The position numbers and the translations under genes were made by a program. A model generated the notes under the pieces. The model saw nothing but the letters and a program-made list of their open reading frames with translations, was not told the DNA's origin and ran no database searches. This document shows positions 35,202 to 43,310 of a stretch of 64,000 bases of DNA, one piece after another; within the stretch, counting starts at the first letter, position 1, and every line of letters starts with the position of its first letter. This stretch comes from an uncultured bacterium (GTDB lineage: Bacteria; Cyanobacteriota; Vampirovibrionia; Gastranaerophilales; Gastranaerophilaceae): the NCBI GenBank assembly GCA_949297715.1, contig CASFTJ010000007.1, positions 124,001 to 188,000 of the forward strand, in the 5' to 3' direction.

Positions 35202-36215
35202 TTAATTTACTTGAATATCTTTTTCAAATCCGAATAATGAGCTTACGCTTTCGTCATCATGAATTCTTGAAATTGCCTGTCCGAGGAGTGGAGCAACTGA
35301 AAGTTGCTTAATATTCGGAGGCATTTTATCCATATCAAGCGGAATTGTATTTGTTACAATGCATTCTTTGATAGGCGCATTGGCAAGTCTTTCGATTGCA
35401 GGGCCTGAGAATACAGGGTGTGCTGCGCATACATAAACTTCTTTAGCACCTTCTCTGACTAAAAGTTTTGAAGCTTCGCAAATTGTTCCTGCCGTATCAA
35501 TTATGTCGTCAAACATAATACAAATTTTGTCTTTTACGTCACCTATAACGTGAGATGCTATAGCCTCATTATGCTTGTCACGGCGTTTGTCAATAATTGC
35601 AAGCGAACATCCTACTGCTTTTGCAAAATGTCTTGTGCGTTGAACTCCGCCTGTGTCAGGGCTTACGGCAACCATATCATCAGGATTTAAGTTAAGGCTC
35701 TTGATGTAATTTACAAGAATAGGTGTTGCAAAAATATGGTCAACAAGGATATTAAAGAATCCTTGAATTTGTCCTGTGTGCAAATCCATTGCAAGAACTC
35801 TGTCAGCTCCTGCGGTTGTCAAAAGATCAGCAACAAGTTTTGCGGTAATCGCTTCACGACCGGAAGTTTTTCTATCCTGTCTTGCGTATCCGTAATAAGG
35901 AATTACGGCCGTAATTGTTTTTGCGCTTGCACGTTTGAATGCGTCTATTATAATCAATAATTCCATAAGGTTTTCATTAACCGGATTACAAAGAGGCTGG
36001 ATAATGAAAACATCATCACCGCGGACACTTTCTTTTACCTGAACGTAAATTTCGCCGTCCGCAAAATTCTTAACAACCATCGGACCGATTGAAGTGCCTA
36101 AATAATCAGCTATTTCCTGAGCAAGTTTTGTGTTTGAACGTCCCGCAAAAAGTTTGATATCGTGTGTCGGATTAATTGCGCGCTCAAGCTGCTCGGAAGC
36201 AATTTCTAATACCAT
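35202..36215 (-). CDS. prs: Ribose-phosphate pyrophosphokinase
   Basis: It makes PRPP from ribose-5-phosphate and ATP for nucleotide, His and Trp synthesis. The protein has 337 residues from ATG at 36215, with AGAAAGG six bases before; ATG 36221 and GTG 36233 are alternatives overlapping that site. Signatures: LFAGRSNTKLAQEIADYLG, NFADGEIYVQV, IPYYGYARQDRKTSGREAI, VSPDTGGVQR, and the PRPP loop MFDDIIDTAGTICEA. Confidence 0.96.
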   Translation of the reverse strand: MVLEIASEQLERAINPTHDIKLFAGRSNTKLAQEIADYLGTSIGPMVVKNFADGEIYVQVKESVRGDDVFIIQPLCNPVNENLMELLIIIDAFKRASAKTITAVIPYYGYARQDRKTSGREAITAKLVADLLTTAGADRVLAMDLHTGQIQGFFNILVDHIFATPILVNYIKSLNLNPDDMVAVSPDTGGVQRTRHFAKAVGCSLAIIDKRRDKHNEAIASHVIGDVKDKICIMFDDIIDTAGTICEASKLLVREGAKEVYVCAAHPVFSGPAIERLANAPIKECIVTNTIPLDMDKMPPNIKQLSVAPLLGQAISRIHDDESVSSLFGFEKDIQVN

Positions 36216-36293
36216 TTTCATCCTTTCTGTCACCAGCTTTTTGGTGATTGCTTGTGTAAAATCTTTTAATTTTACTCAAATTCCTGCAATTTT

Positions 36294-36323
36294 ATTATAT
36301 TATCCATGTTAATAAAACTTCAA
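36294..36323 (-). promoter_or_regulatory. Promoter for prs
   Basis: On the minus strand: TTGAAG (36323-36318), 18 bases, TATAAT (36299-36294). The transcript would have a leader of roughly 70 bases holding a small hairpin (TCACC/GGTGA arms, 36230-36247) just before the ribosome site. Confidence 0.6.
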
Positions 36324-36384
36324 GATTTTTTTAAGTAATATTACACAAAAAGGAGTTGTCATTTTAAATTTATTTTAAATCATG

Positions 36385-36408
36385 TTGGTGCGTTATTTGA
36401 TGCACCAA
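36385..36408. repeat. GGTGCGTC hairpin repeat, copy 2
   Basis: TTGGTGCGTT-ATTT-GATGCACCAA, a slightly diverged copy with 7-bp outer arms TTGGTGC/GCACCAA and a mismatch inside. It lies upstream of the pilin locus. Confidence 0.7.
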
Positions 36409-36456
36409 ATTTATTAAATAATTTTATTTAAAGCCTTTGGCATTTTTTAATTGTAG

Positions 36457-36477
36457 GGTGCGTCGTTTCGACGCACC
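36457..36477. repeat. GGTGCGTC hairpin repeat, copy 3
   Basis: GGTGCGTCG-TTT-CGACGCACC, a perfect 9-bp stem, 49 bases after copy 2. With copy 4 at 37421 these elements bracket the pilin gene. The remainder of 36234-36587 shows only promoters. Confidence 0.8.
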
Positions 36478-36523
36478 GCAAGATTTTTCGGTGTTTTGAG
36501 AGGGCGCATTAAAATCTAAATAC

Positions 36524-36552
36524 TTGTCAAAAGTAAAAAGGATTGATATAAT
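36524..36552 (+). promoter_or_regulatory. Strong sigma-70 promoter for the poly-G pilin gene
   Basis: TTGTCA (36524-36529), 17 bases, TATAAT (36547-36552) with an extended -10 TGA in front. The start codon is about 30 bases downstream of the expected transcription start, after AAGGAG. Confidence 0.7.
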
Positions 36553-36587
36553 AAAATAGTAGCATAGAAAAAGATAAGGAGCTGGAA

Positions 36588-37406
36588 ATGCTTGATATGA
36601 TTGAATTACGGGGGGGGGGGGGCACCCGAGAATAGTTCCTTAAGAGGGAAAGAAGCAGGTTTTACATTAGCAGAAGTTTTAATAACTTTAGGGATTATTG
36701 GAATTGTCGCAGCACTGACTTTCCCGTCAATAATCAGAAAGTTTTGCAGGAACAGTTTAAAGTCGCCTTTTCAATGCTTTCTCAATTATTGCTAAAATCA
36801 GAAGTTGATTTAGGCGGGAAAGCTGAGTGTTATTATTGGGATAAAAATCCTTATGGCGCTGCAGTTTGTTCAGAATATGACGACAGAGGAGCTTGCACAA
36901 AATATGTACTTTCTGATGGAAGTCCATTACCATCAAATTACTCTGGTAATAGGCCTGATTGTAAGATATTACTAAATAATATATTATCTAATGTGGAAAT
37001 AATATCTAAATGTGAAGGGAATGCCTATGCTAAAGGTTGTATTCCGGAATATGAAGGGGCGGATACTGTAAAGCAAGTTAATGATCCTGATATGACAGAT
37101 GATGAAGCTTATGCTGCAAGTTCAGGATGTCGCAATTTTAGAAAAAATGCAATATTAAATGAGAGAACAGTTTATGTATTTAAAAATGGAATAATATTTA
37201 TACCTTATAACCCAAATACTCCTTTGTATATAGTAGATATAAACGGTAAAAAAGGCCCGAATAAATGGGGATATGATCTATTTACTTTTCAGATAAAATC
37301 AAATAATTTTAAGCCTTTAAAATTACATGGCGGAGGCTGTGTAAATCCCGAAAAAGGTGGTGTTTATGCAGAAAAAATGATAGAAAATATATATTCACGG
37401 AAATAA
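36588..37406 (+). pseudogene. Type IV pilin-like gene with 13-G tract and a downstream frameshift
   Basis: The ATG at 36588 has an AAGGAG site and a strong promoter. It reads MLDMIELR into a run of 13 G (36610-36622) and then hits TAG at 36633. With one G fewer (or two more) the same start would read through GGGAPENSSLRGKEAG into the prepilin core FTLAEVLITLGIIGIVAALT. At about 36737-36741 the frame changes again: FPSIIRK must join VLQEQFKVAFSML in another frame, as if one A were missing from a run of A. The remaining frame (36744-37406) is intact, with cysteine-rich pilin body and NGKKGPNKWGYDLFTF. As sequenced the gene cannot make full-length protein. Confidence 0.85.
36610..36622 (+). repeat. 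Homopolymer of 13 G in the pilin leader
   Basis: Thirteen consecutive G lie 20 bases after the start codon. Tracts like this change length by slipped-strand mispairing in phase-variable genes. Length 12 or 15 would be ON for the leader; 13 is OFF. No comparable tract exists elsewhere in the window, which is AT-rich. Confidence 0.8.
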
Positions 37407-37420
37407 GTTTCCCAGAGAAT

Positions 37421-37447
37421 TTTGGTGCGTTATTTGGACGCACCAAA
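37421..37447. repeat. GGTGCGTC hairpin repeat, copy 4
   Basis: TTTGGTGCGT-TATTTGG-ACGCACCAAA, perfect 10-bp arms, 15 bases after the pilin stop. It closes the pilin locus and may act as its terminator. Confidence 0.8.
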
Positions 37448-37451
37448 ATGA

Positions 37452-37477
37452 TAGCTTGATATACAAAAATCAAGCTA
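37452..37477 (-). terminator. Hairpin terminator for the YvlD-like gene
   Basis: TAGCTTGAT, 8-base loop, ATCAAGCTA just after the minus-strand stop at 37487, followed in that direction by CATTTTGG. It sits back to back with repeat copy 4. Confidence 0.65.
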
Positions 37478-37486
37478 TTAAGATAA

Positions 37487-37828
37487 TTAATCCTTTATAT
37501 CAATACTGTTAAGCCCGATACTTAAAATTGACAACAAAAGTGCACCTAAGAAGGCACTCCAAAAACCTTCCACTTCAAATCCGGGTGCTACAAATCCCGC
37601 AAACATAAATAAAAGCGCATTAATTACCAAGGTAAAAAGCCCTAAAGTAAGTATATTTATAGGCAGAGTTACCAATAAAAGTACGGGTTTTATAAAAACA
37701 TTAACAAGTGCTATTACAAACGCTGCAATCATTGCGGTTAGAAAATTTGCAACAGAAATCCCAGGTACAACCCAGGCTATAAACATTATGACAAACGCAA
37801 AACCTACCCATCTTAAAAATAAATACAT
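37487..37828 (-). CDS. Phage-holin-4_2 / YvlD-type membrane protein
   Basis: 113 residues with about four membrane helices (FVIMFIAWVVPGISV, FVIALVNVFIKPVLLLVTLP, ILTLGLFTLVINALLFMFAG, WSAFLGALLLSILSIGLNS). The segment ALVNVFIKPVLLLVTLPINI-LTLG is the hallmark of this small family, which despite its name is mostly chromosomal and linked to envelope stress. AAAGGAGAAT precedes the ATG. Confidence 0.9.
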   Translation of the reverse strand: MYLFLRWVGFAFVIMFIAWVVPGISVANFLTAMIAAFVIALVNVFIKPVLLLVTLPINILTLGLFTLVINALLFMFAGFVAPGFEVEGFWSAFLGALLLSILSIGLNSIDIKD

Positions 37829-37918
37829 AAAATTCTCCTTTTTGTATTTATTATAAAGTCAGTGAATAAGGTTTACATTGCAGTAAAGTATAAAGTTTCG
37901 CCTATATATAGATTAAAC

Positions 37919-38269
37919 TTACTTGCGGTCGGTAACTTTTATAAGATGCCAGCCAAACGGTGAAAATACAGGAGCAGACACTTCGCCGACAGGAAGCGAA
38001 AAGGCTTTTCTTTCAAATTCCGGAACCATCTGGCCTCTTCCAAAATAGCCTAAATCCCCGCCGTTTTTACCTGTAGGGCATAGTGAATACATTCTTGCGT
38101 AATATTCAAAATCTCCGCCGTTGTCAATTTCTTTTTTAATTTCCATTGCTTCGTTTGCGGTTTTGACAAGAATATGGCTTGCTCTGACCTGAGTAATTTC
38201 TTCTCCGGCAAATACCGTCGAGGTTAATAAAATTATTGAAAGTAAAATTTTTGCAAATGTTTTTATCAT
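37919..38269 (-). CDS. Exported parvulin-type peptidyl-prolyl isomerase
   Basis: The 116-residue protein has a signal peptide (FAKILLSIILLTSTVFAG) and a single rotamase domain: RASHILVKTANEAMEIKK, DFEYYARMYSLCPTGKNGGD, LGYFGRGQMVPEFERKAF, and SPFGWHLIKVTDRK. It probably folds periplasmic or outer membrane proteins. There is no chaperone-type N-terminal domain as in SurA or PrsA, so it is a minimal version. Confidence 0.93.
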   Translation of the reverse strand: MIKTFAKILLSIILLTSTVFAGEEITQVRASHILVKTANEAMEIKKEIDNGGDFEYYARMYSLCPTGKNGGDLGYFGRGQMVPEFERKAFSLPVGEVSAPVFSPFGWHLIKVTDRK

Positions 38270-38342
38270 ATCTAAATTCTATAATAAATAAATCAAAAAA
38301 CAATTGTCAAGTTGTGCGGGATTTTAAATTTATGCGCAAACA

Positions 38343-38370
38343 AAAAGCAGGATTTTTTAACCCTGCTTTT
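38343..38370. terminator. Rho-independent terminator between tpiA and the parvulin gene
   Basis: AAAAGCAGG, 10-base loop, CCTGCTTTT with A/T runs on both sides. It ends the minus-strand tpiA transcript. Confidence 0.85.
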
Positions 38371-38400
38371 TATAAACTTTTTATTACAAATTTTTAAAAA

Positions 38401-39201
38401 TTAAGCTTTAACAGCAACTTTCATTGTATTTGCAATAATTTCGTTAAAGCTTTCAGCTTTAAGTGAAGCACCGCCGACAAGTGCGCCGTCTATGTCTGAT
38501 TTTGACATTTGTTCAGCGATTGTTGAAGGTTTAACTGATCCGCCATAAAGAATTCTGATAGAATCAGCAGCTTCTGCTCCTGCAACTTCTTTTACAACGC
38601 TTCTTATCATTGCGATAACTCTGTTTGCTTCATCTGAATCGCAAGTTTTGCCTGTGCCGATTGCCCAGATAGGTTCGTATGCGATAACTGATTTTGCAAC
38701 ATCTTCTGATGAAATTCCTTCTAATGCTGCTTTGATTTGACCTGAAATCCATTTGTCTGTGATACCTTCTTCTCTTTGTTCAAGAGTTTCGCCGCAGCAG
38801 ATAATTGGAATTAAGCCTTCTGCTAAAATAGCTTTTGCTTTTTTATTAATCATTTCATCAGTTTCTGCAAAATATTGTCTTCTTTCTGAGTGGCCGATAA
38901 TTACATAATCACAGCCTGCATCTTTTAGCATTTCAACTGAAATTTCACCAGTGTATGCGCCTGATTTTTCCCAGTGGCAGTTTTGTCCGGCTATTGATAT
39001 TTTGTTGCCGCCGCAGCCGCATGTGCATTTTACTGTTCTTACAGCGCTGATTGATGTGAATACAGGTGCTATTATTACTGTTGGCAATTCTTGTGCAGTA
39101 TAGTCATTTACAAATTCTTTTACGCCTTCAAAAACTTTTTCAGCTTCTGAACGGATAAGATTCATTTTCCAGTTTCCTGCAATAATTGGTTTTCTTGACA
39201 T
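38401..39201 (-). CDS. tpiA: Triosephosphate isomerase with Cys-rich insertion
   Basis: It interconverts DHAP and GAP in glycolysis. The 266-residue protein has GNWKMNL, VIIGHSERRQYFAETDE (catalytic His and loop), VIAYEPIWAIGTGKTCDS (catalytic Glu) and YGGSVKPSTI. Unusual is VRTVKCTCGCGGNKISIAGQ (about residues 55-74), where most TIMs have a shorter loop without the C-x-C-x-C. AGGAGAG precedes the ATG. Confidence 0.96.
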   Translation of the reverse strand: MSRKPIIAGNWKMNLIRSEAEKVFEGVKEFVNDYTAQELPTVIIAPVFTSISAVRTVKCTCGCGGNKISIAGQNCHWEKSGAYTGEISVEMLKDAGCDYVIIGHSERRQYFAETDEMINKKAKAILAEGLIPIICCGETLEQREEGITDKWISGQIKAALEGISSEDVAKSVIAYEPIWAIGTGKTCDSDEANRVIAMIRSVVKEVAGAEAADSIRILYGGSVKPSTIAEQMSKSDIDGALVGGASLKAESFNEIIANTMKVAVKA

Positions 39202-39270
39202 AATTTCTCTCCTATTTTTGTTAACGAGCCACCAACATTATAATCAAGACAAATTCCAAATGCAACAAGA

Positions 39271-41085
39271 TTAACCGCAGATTATCATGCGGCAGTTTTT
39301 GCAGTCAAATTTAAGCGGATATTTTTTCCCTTTTTCATCTATTAAAAATAAATTCTTCTTCACTCCGCACAGGTCAAACGCATATTTAAGACAGTATTTT
39401 GTGCACATTAATTCTTTTTCTTTAAATTTCCCTGTTTTTTCGGGCGCAAGATCTGTAATTTCGCATCCGCAGGTTTTATAAAAATCTTTGGCGGTTTCGT
39501 TCAGGACATTTGCATGGTAGTCGTAAGTGTCAAGCGGAAATTTTGCATAATTTAGAGGTGTCTGCTTAGGCGTTTGGTAATTTTTAAGCCTTTTGGCTAT
39601 AAGTTTATCAAGAATTTCCCGTCGAAGTTCGTTTATTGATGATACTGGCAGAAAGTTTGGGGGTTCATTGATTTCAATTTTTGCCGCATAAAAATCACTT
39701 TCACCTGTTTTGGCAAGCTGGGTTTTAAAAGTTTCAAGCATTTTTTCCGGATTTTTCGGGATTTCTGAGGATTGAACTTCAATTTCTGCGATATTTCCGT
39801 CCTCATCGGTCGCAGTCAAAATTTTATCTTTAAAAATAAATTCAATTCCAATGCGGCGTTTTGTCTTGCTGTTTTTAAGATGACGGTCAAATTCATTGTT
39901 AAAGTTTCTGTAAATAACCATTCCTTCTTTGATTTTATCAACGTTATTCGTGTAAATTCTATCTCCTTCAACCCTGTTCACCAGACAGCCGAAAAGTTCT
40001 CTGTCTGAAAAGTAGCAAAGCCCGTCTTGAGGGTTTAATTGGGTACCTTTTATAATAAAACCGTCTTTGAAAACTTTCTCAACTCTGCCAAGCTTTTCTC
40101 CTAAAGATTTTGGGGTGTCAAAGTTGTTTATTGTTTTTCTGCGCCCTTTTTTGTCGTTTGTTTCAGAGGGCAGAAAGTAATCCGTAAATCCTCTATTAAA
40201 ACTCTTGTTTAAATCGGGTTCAAAGTCAGTAAAAATTTCGCCTGTGGAGGTTTTGGAGGCATATTGGTCAATTTCTTTACGGTAGTAAGCTGTGACGTTT
40301 TTGACATAACCGGAATCTTTCAGTCTGCCTTCAATTTTGAAGGATTTGACACCTGCTTTTATTAGTCTTTCAATGTGTTTTGAGGCGTTAAAATCTTTTA
40401 AATTTAATAAATATTTGTCTTTTGCATAAATTTTCCCGCTATCGTCAACAAGTGAATACTTTTTGCGGCAGGGTTGGGCGCATTCTCCTCTGTTTGCCGA
40501 TCTTCCGCCGATTGAAGCACTCAAATAACACTGTCCGCTATATGATACGCACAATGCCCCGTGGATAAAAACTTCAATTTCCATATCGGGATTAAAATCA
40601 CTGTTTTTAACTTCTTTACAAATATTTTCGATTTCATTTAAAGTTAATTCTCGTGCAAGGATAACCCTTTTTATACCTAAACTTTGGAAAAATTTGACCT
40701 TTTCTAATGTGCGGTTATTGCATTGTGTGCTTGCGTGAATTTCTATCGGCGGAAGTTTCCCGTCAATCGCAAGTTTTAAAATTCCCATATCCTGAACGAT
40801 TATCGCATCTACCCCGATTTTATAAAGTTCTTGGATAAGATTTTGGGCCTCTTTTAGTTCTTCGTCAGTTAAAATTGTGTTCAGGGTAACGTGAATTCTT
40901 ACGTTAAATTTGTGCGCAAATTCTACTATTTCTCTTATATCTTCAAGCGAATTAGAGGCATTTTGTCTTGCGCCGAATTTGGGAGCTCCTATATAAACCG
41001 AATCGGCTCCTGAATTAATTGCTGCAATTGCAGTTTCTTTATCCTTTGCAGGTGATAGTAATTCTACTGGTTTGTAAAGTTTCAT
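39271..41085 (-). CDS. Peptidase U32 family protein (RlhA/YdcP-like)
   Basis: U32 proteins are mostly RNA hydroxylation enzymes rather than proteases; RlhA makes 5-hydroxycytidine in 23S rRNA. The 604-residue protein starts with VELLSPAKDKETAIAAINSG and ADSVYIGAPKFGARQ, then EIHASTQCNN, and the family signature EVFIHGALCVSYSGQCYLSA with the Cys cluster GECAQPCRKKY. A long C-terminal region ends with a further Cys set (CGCEITD, CTKYCLKYAFDLCG, CKNCRM), fit for Fe-S or Zn binding. No ribosome site is seen before the ATG. Confidence 0.9.
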   Translation of the reverse strand: MKLYKPVELLSPAKDKETAIAAINSGADSVYIGAPKFGARQNASNSLEDIREIVEFAHKFNVRIHVTLNTILTDEELKEAQNLIQELYKIGVDAIIVQDMGILKLAIDGKLPPIEIHASTQCNNRTLEKVKFFQSLGIKRVILARELTLNEIENICKEVKNSDFNPDMEIEVFIHGALCVSYSGQCYLSASIGGRSANRGECAQPCRKKYSLVDDSGKIYAKDKYLLNLKDFNASKHIERLIKAGVKSFKIEGRLKDSGYVKNVTAYYRKEIDQYASKTSTGEIFTDFEPDLNKSFNRGFTDYFLPSETNDKKGRRKTINNFDTPKSLGEKLGRVEKVFKDGFIIKGTQLNPQDGLCYFSDRELFGCLVNRVEGDRIYTNNVDKIKEGMVIYRNFNNEFDRHLKNSKTKRRIGIEFIFKDKILTATDEDGNIAEIEVQSSEIPKNPEKMLETFKTQLAKTGESDFYAAKIEINEPPNFLPVSSINELRREILDKLIAKRLKNYQTPKQTPLNYAKFPLDTYDYHANVLNETAKDFYKTCGCEITDLAPEKTGKFKEKELMCTKYCLKYAFDLCGVKKNLFLIDEKGKKYPLKFDCKNCRMIICG

Positions 41086-41159
41086 AAAGCAATTATATTA
41101 TAAATTGGCAATTTTTTAAACTTTTTTATTTAATATAAACAAGAAAACAGGAGAATATA

Positions 41160-41510
41160 ATGGCAATAAATCCTATAAGTTGTGAAGTTCAAGGTTTGTC
41201 TAAAAGGTGCGGATATCCTGCATTTGGTTCTGAAACCTCTACAAATACTCCGGCTAACTCAAAACCTGCCGATTTAAACAAAGAGAAAAAATCTGATGAA
41301 TTTTTAAAAAAACTGGAAAATATGCCGCCTGCTGCAGTCGGGCTTAGCAGTGCTTTGGTTTGGTTCGGAATCGGTATTGGAATCGACAGGCTTATGGGTG
41401 TCATTTTTAAATCTATGAAAACCAGTATGAAATCTTCGCTTATTTGGAACGGAATTTTCGGTGCTGTTATGGGCGGGTTAGCTTATTGGAACGCGCGAAA
41501 AGATAATTAA
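41160..41510 (+). CDS. Small membrane protein, MAINPIS start (116 aa)
   Basis: The N-terminus MAINPIS, then GYPAFGSE (P-x-F-G), resembles other orphans here. A Lys/Glu/Asn-rich linker leads into two hydrophobic segments, AAVGLSSALVWFGIGIGI and LIWNGIFGAVMGGLAYWNA. AGGAG precedes the ATG. The upstream GGCAATTT...TTTAATATAAACAAG resembles the 37-bp element but is one base short and diverged. A very stable terminator follows. No family is recognised. Confidence 0.65.
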   Translation: MAINPISCEVQGLSKRCGYPAFGSETSTNTPANSKPADLNKEKKSDEFLKKLENMPPAAVGLSSALVWFGIGIGIDRLMGVIFKSMKTSMKSSLIWNGIFGAVMGGLAYWNARKDN

Positions 41511-41540
41511 AAGTTTTTTATTTAAAGAAGGAAAAGAAAA

Positions 41541-41571
41541 AAGCCGCCGAGGTAATTTACCTCGGCGGCTT
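41541..41571. terminator. Strong bidirectional terminator
   Basis: AAGCCGCCGAGGTAA and TTACCTCGGCGGCTT form a 15-base inverted repeat with A- and T-rich flanks, between two convergent genes (orphan membrane protein and the alcohol dehydrogenase). Confidence 0.92.
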
Positions 41572-41595
41572 AATTTATTATTCAGTTTATCAAAT

Positions 41596-42804
41596 TTACA
41601 AAGGTTTTATTGATTCTCTGTAAATTTTTTCAACTACTTCGCGCCCGTTTCCTGACGGTGCGATATCAAGAAGTCCGCTAAGCGACGGTGTTGTATAAAC
41701 AAGGTTTGTCAATTTTTCAACGTCAGCTTCTGTGAATCCTTCGTCTTCAAGTTTTGAGGTTACATCGACTGAGAACAACCAATCCTGAACTGATTTTGCC
41801 GCTTGATATGCTTCTGAAGGATCTCCTTCCAAATCAGGATTAATCGGTTTCAAGATTTCTGCCAAAACGTGTGCTCTATCTTTGTACATTGTATTAATTA
41901 CGGCAGGAAGCAAAATTGCAAGTCCCAAACCGTGTGATAATTCCGGTTTTACGGCACTAAGCGGATGTTCCAGTGCGTGAGTGTAGTGTAAAAGTCCGTT
42001 ATCAAAACATACACCGCCCATCATTGCCGCATAAGCCAAGTAATATCTTGCCTCTAAATCTTCAGGATTTTCAATTGCTTTTGGTAGATATTTGTGAACT
42101 AACGCAATTACTTCTCTTGCAAGGGTTACGCTGTATGGTGACATTACTGTTGAAGTTGCAGCTTCTACTACGTGGTTTACGGCATCAATTGACACATATC
42201 TTGTTTGTTTCGGGCTTAATTTTGTCATCAATTGAGGATCGTCGATTGCAAACATCGGGTAAATACAATCATAAGCAATTGCAGGTTTGAAGTCTTTTTC
42301 AGGAACTGTTACTACCGCAAATCTGTTTGTTTCTGTTCCTGTTCCGTGTGTCAAGTTGATTGATACAATCGGTGCTGCTTTATTGGGTGTGAATGTGAAT
42401 TCGTAAATGTCATTTGCGGTTTTGTCAGGATATTCAAGTAAGATTGCAACTGATTTTCCTGCATCTGTAGGTGAACCTCCGCCGATTGCGATTACTGCTT
42501 TTGCTCCAAATTCTCTTGCTATTTTGGCAGCATCGTTTACGTGATGTGTGGTCGGGTTTGGGGTTACTTGATCGTAATTGATATAGCCAATTCCGTTATC
42601 TTTCAGGGCTTTTTCTACATAATCCCAGGCGCCTGTTGCTTTATAAGCATTTCTGCCTGACATTACGATTACTTTGTCTATGCCTTTTTCTTTTAAAACT
42701 TTTGCGATATCGTCAATTTTTTTAATAGCTCCAACTCCAAAATATACCGTTGTGCGAGTTCTGATTTCTTTGATATCGTTAATGTTAATATCCTTTTCAA
42801 ACAT
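41596..42804 (-). CDS. Iron-containing alcohol dehydrogenase
   Basis: A NAD(P)H-dependent group III alcohol dehydrogenase with 402 residues. Nucleotide loop AVIAIGGGSPTDAGKSVA; metal ligands Asp and His in YVSIDAVNHVVEA, and His in HYTHALEHPLSAV and ELSHGLGLAILLP. It probably regenerates NAD(P)+ by reducing an aldehyde in fermentation; the true substrate is not readable. AAAGGAGAG precedes the ATG. It lies near glycolytic genes (tpiA, pgk) but in its own unit. Confidence 0.93.
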   Translation of the reverse strand: MFEKDININDIKEIRTRTTVYFGVGAIKKIDDIAKVLKEKGIDKVIVMSGRNAYKATGAWDYVEKALKDNGIGYINYDQVTPNPTTHHVNDAAKIAREFGAKAVIAIGGGSPTDAGKSVAILLEYPDKTANDIYEFTFTPNKAAPIVSINLTHGTGTETNRFAVVTVPEKDFKPAIAYDCIYPMFAIDDPQLMTKLSPKQTRYVSIDAVNHVVEAATSTVMSPYSVTLAREVIALVHKYLPKAIENPEDLEARYYLAYAAMMGGVCFDNGLLHYTHALEHPLSAVKPELSHGLGLAILLPAVINTMYKDRAHVLAEILKPINPDLEGDPSEAYQAAKSVQDWLFSVDVTSKLEDEGFTEADVEKLTNLVYTTPSLSGLLDIAPSGNGREVVEKIYRESIKPL

Positions 42805-42946
42805 ATTAAACTCTCCTTTCCTAAATCTTACAGCATGATTATATGCCAGAGCTTAACATTTTGCAATATTCTTTTTTAAATAGGCAATTTATAAGATTAA
42901 GAGGTTTTAAATATGCAAGTGTGAAAAAATAGGAGTGTGTCTTATT

Positions 42947-43291
42947 ATGATGAATATCCCTTATTACCAGTCCCAAGTTCAATCGTTTTCTACCCCGACT
43001 TATACTACGCCGCCTGTGCAAGCTCCACAAATGCCTCAAGTTTCTCAAATACCTCAAGTGGATAATAGCCGTGTAAGTTCTCAATTATCGGCAGAAATTC
43101 TTGCTGAAACCGCTGCTCTGGTTGAATTAAGCAAAGCTGCAGTAAATGTGGAAAAGGATATTCAACAAACACAAGACCCACAGAAAAAAGCCAGACTCCA
43201 AACTCATGTACAAGATTTGAATCAACTTATTGCTCAAAGAGAACAAAAGATTGAACAGTTGAAAATGCAAAATAAGCAATATGAAGTCTAA
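42947..43291 (+). CDS. Pro/Gln-rich coiled-coil small protein (114 aa)
   Basis: The first 45 residues are Pro, Gln, Tyr and Ser rich (PTYTTPPVQAPQMPQVSQIP) and likely disordered. The rest is a helix or coiled coil (ELSKAAVNVEKDIQQTQDPQ; LNQLIAQREQKIEQLKMQNK). AGGAG lies 11 bases before the ATG at 42947; a second ATG follows directly. No family is recognised. It is monocistronic with a clear terminator. Confidence 0.65.
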   Translation: MMNIPYYQSQVQSFSTPTYTTPPVQAPQMPQVSQIPQVDNSRVSSQLSAEILAETAALVELSKAAVNVEKDIQQTQDPQKKARLQTHVQDLNQLIAQREQKIEQLKMQNKQYEV

Positions 43292-43310
43292 TTTAATTTA
43301 ATCAATATAA

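Noticed and set aside
37487-37828. Prophage remnant because of the holin-like annotation
   Set aside because: The family (YvlD-like) is chromosomal and housekeeping in most bacteria; no phage genes surround it.
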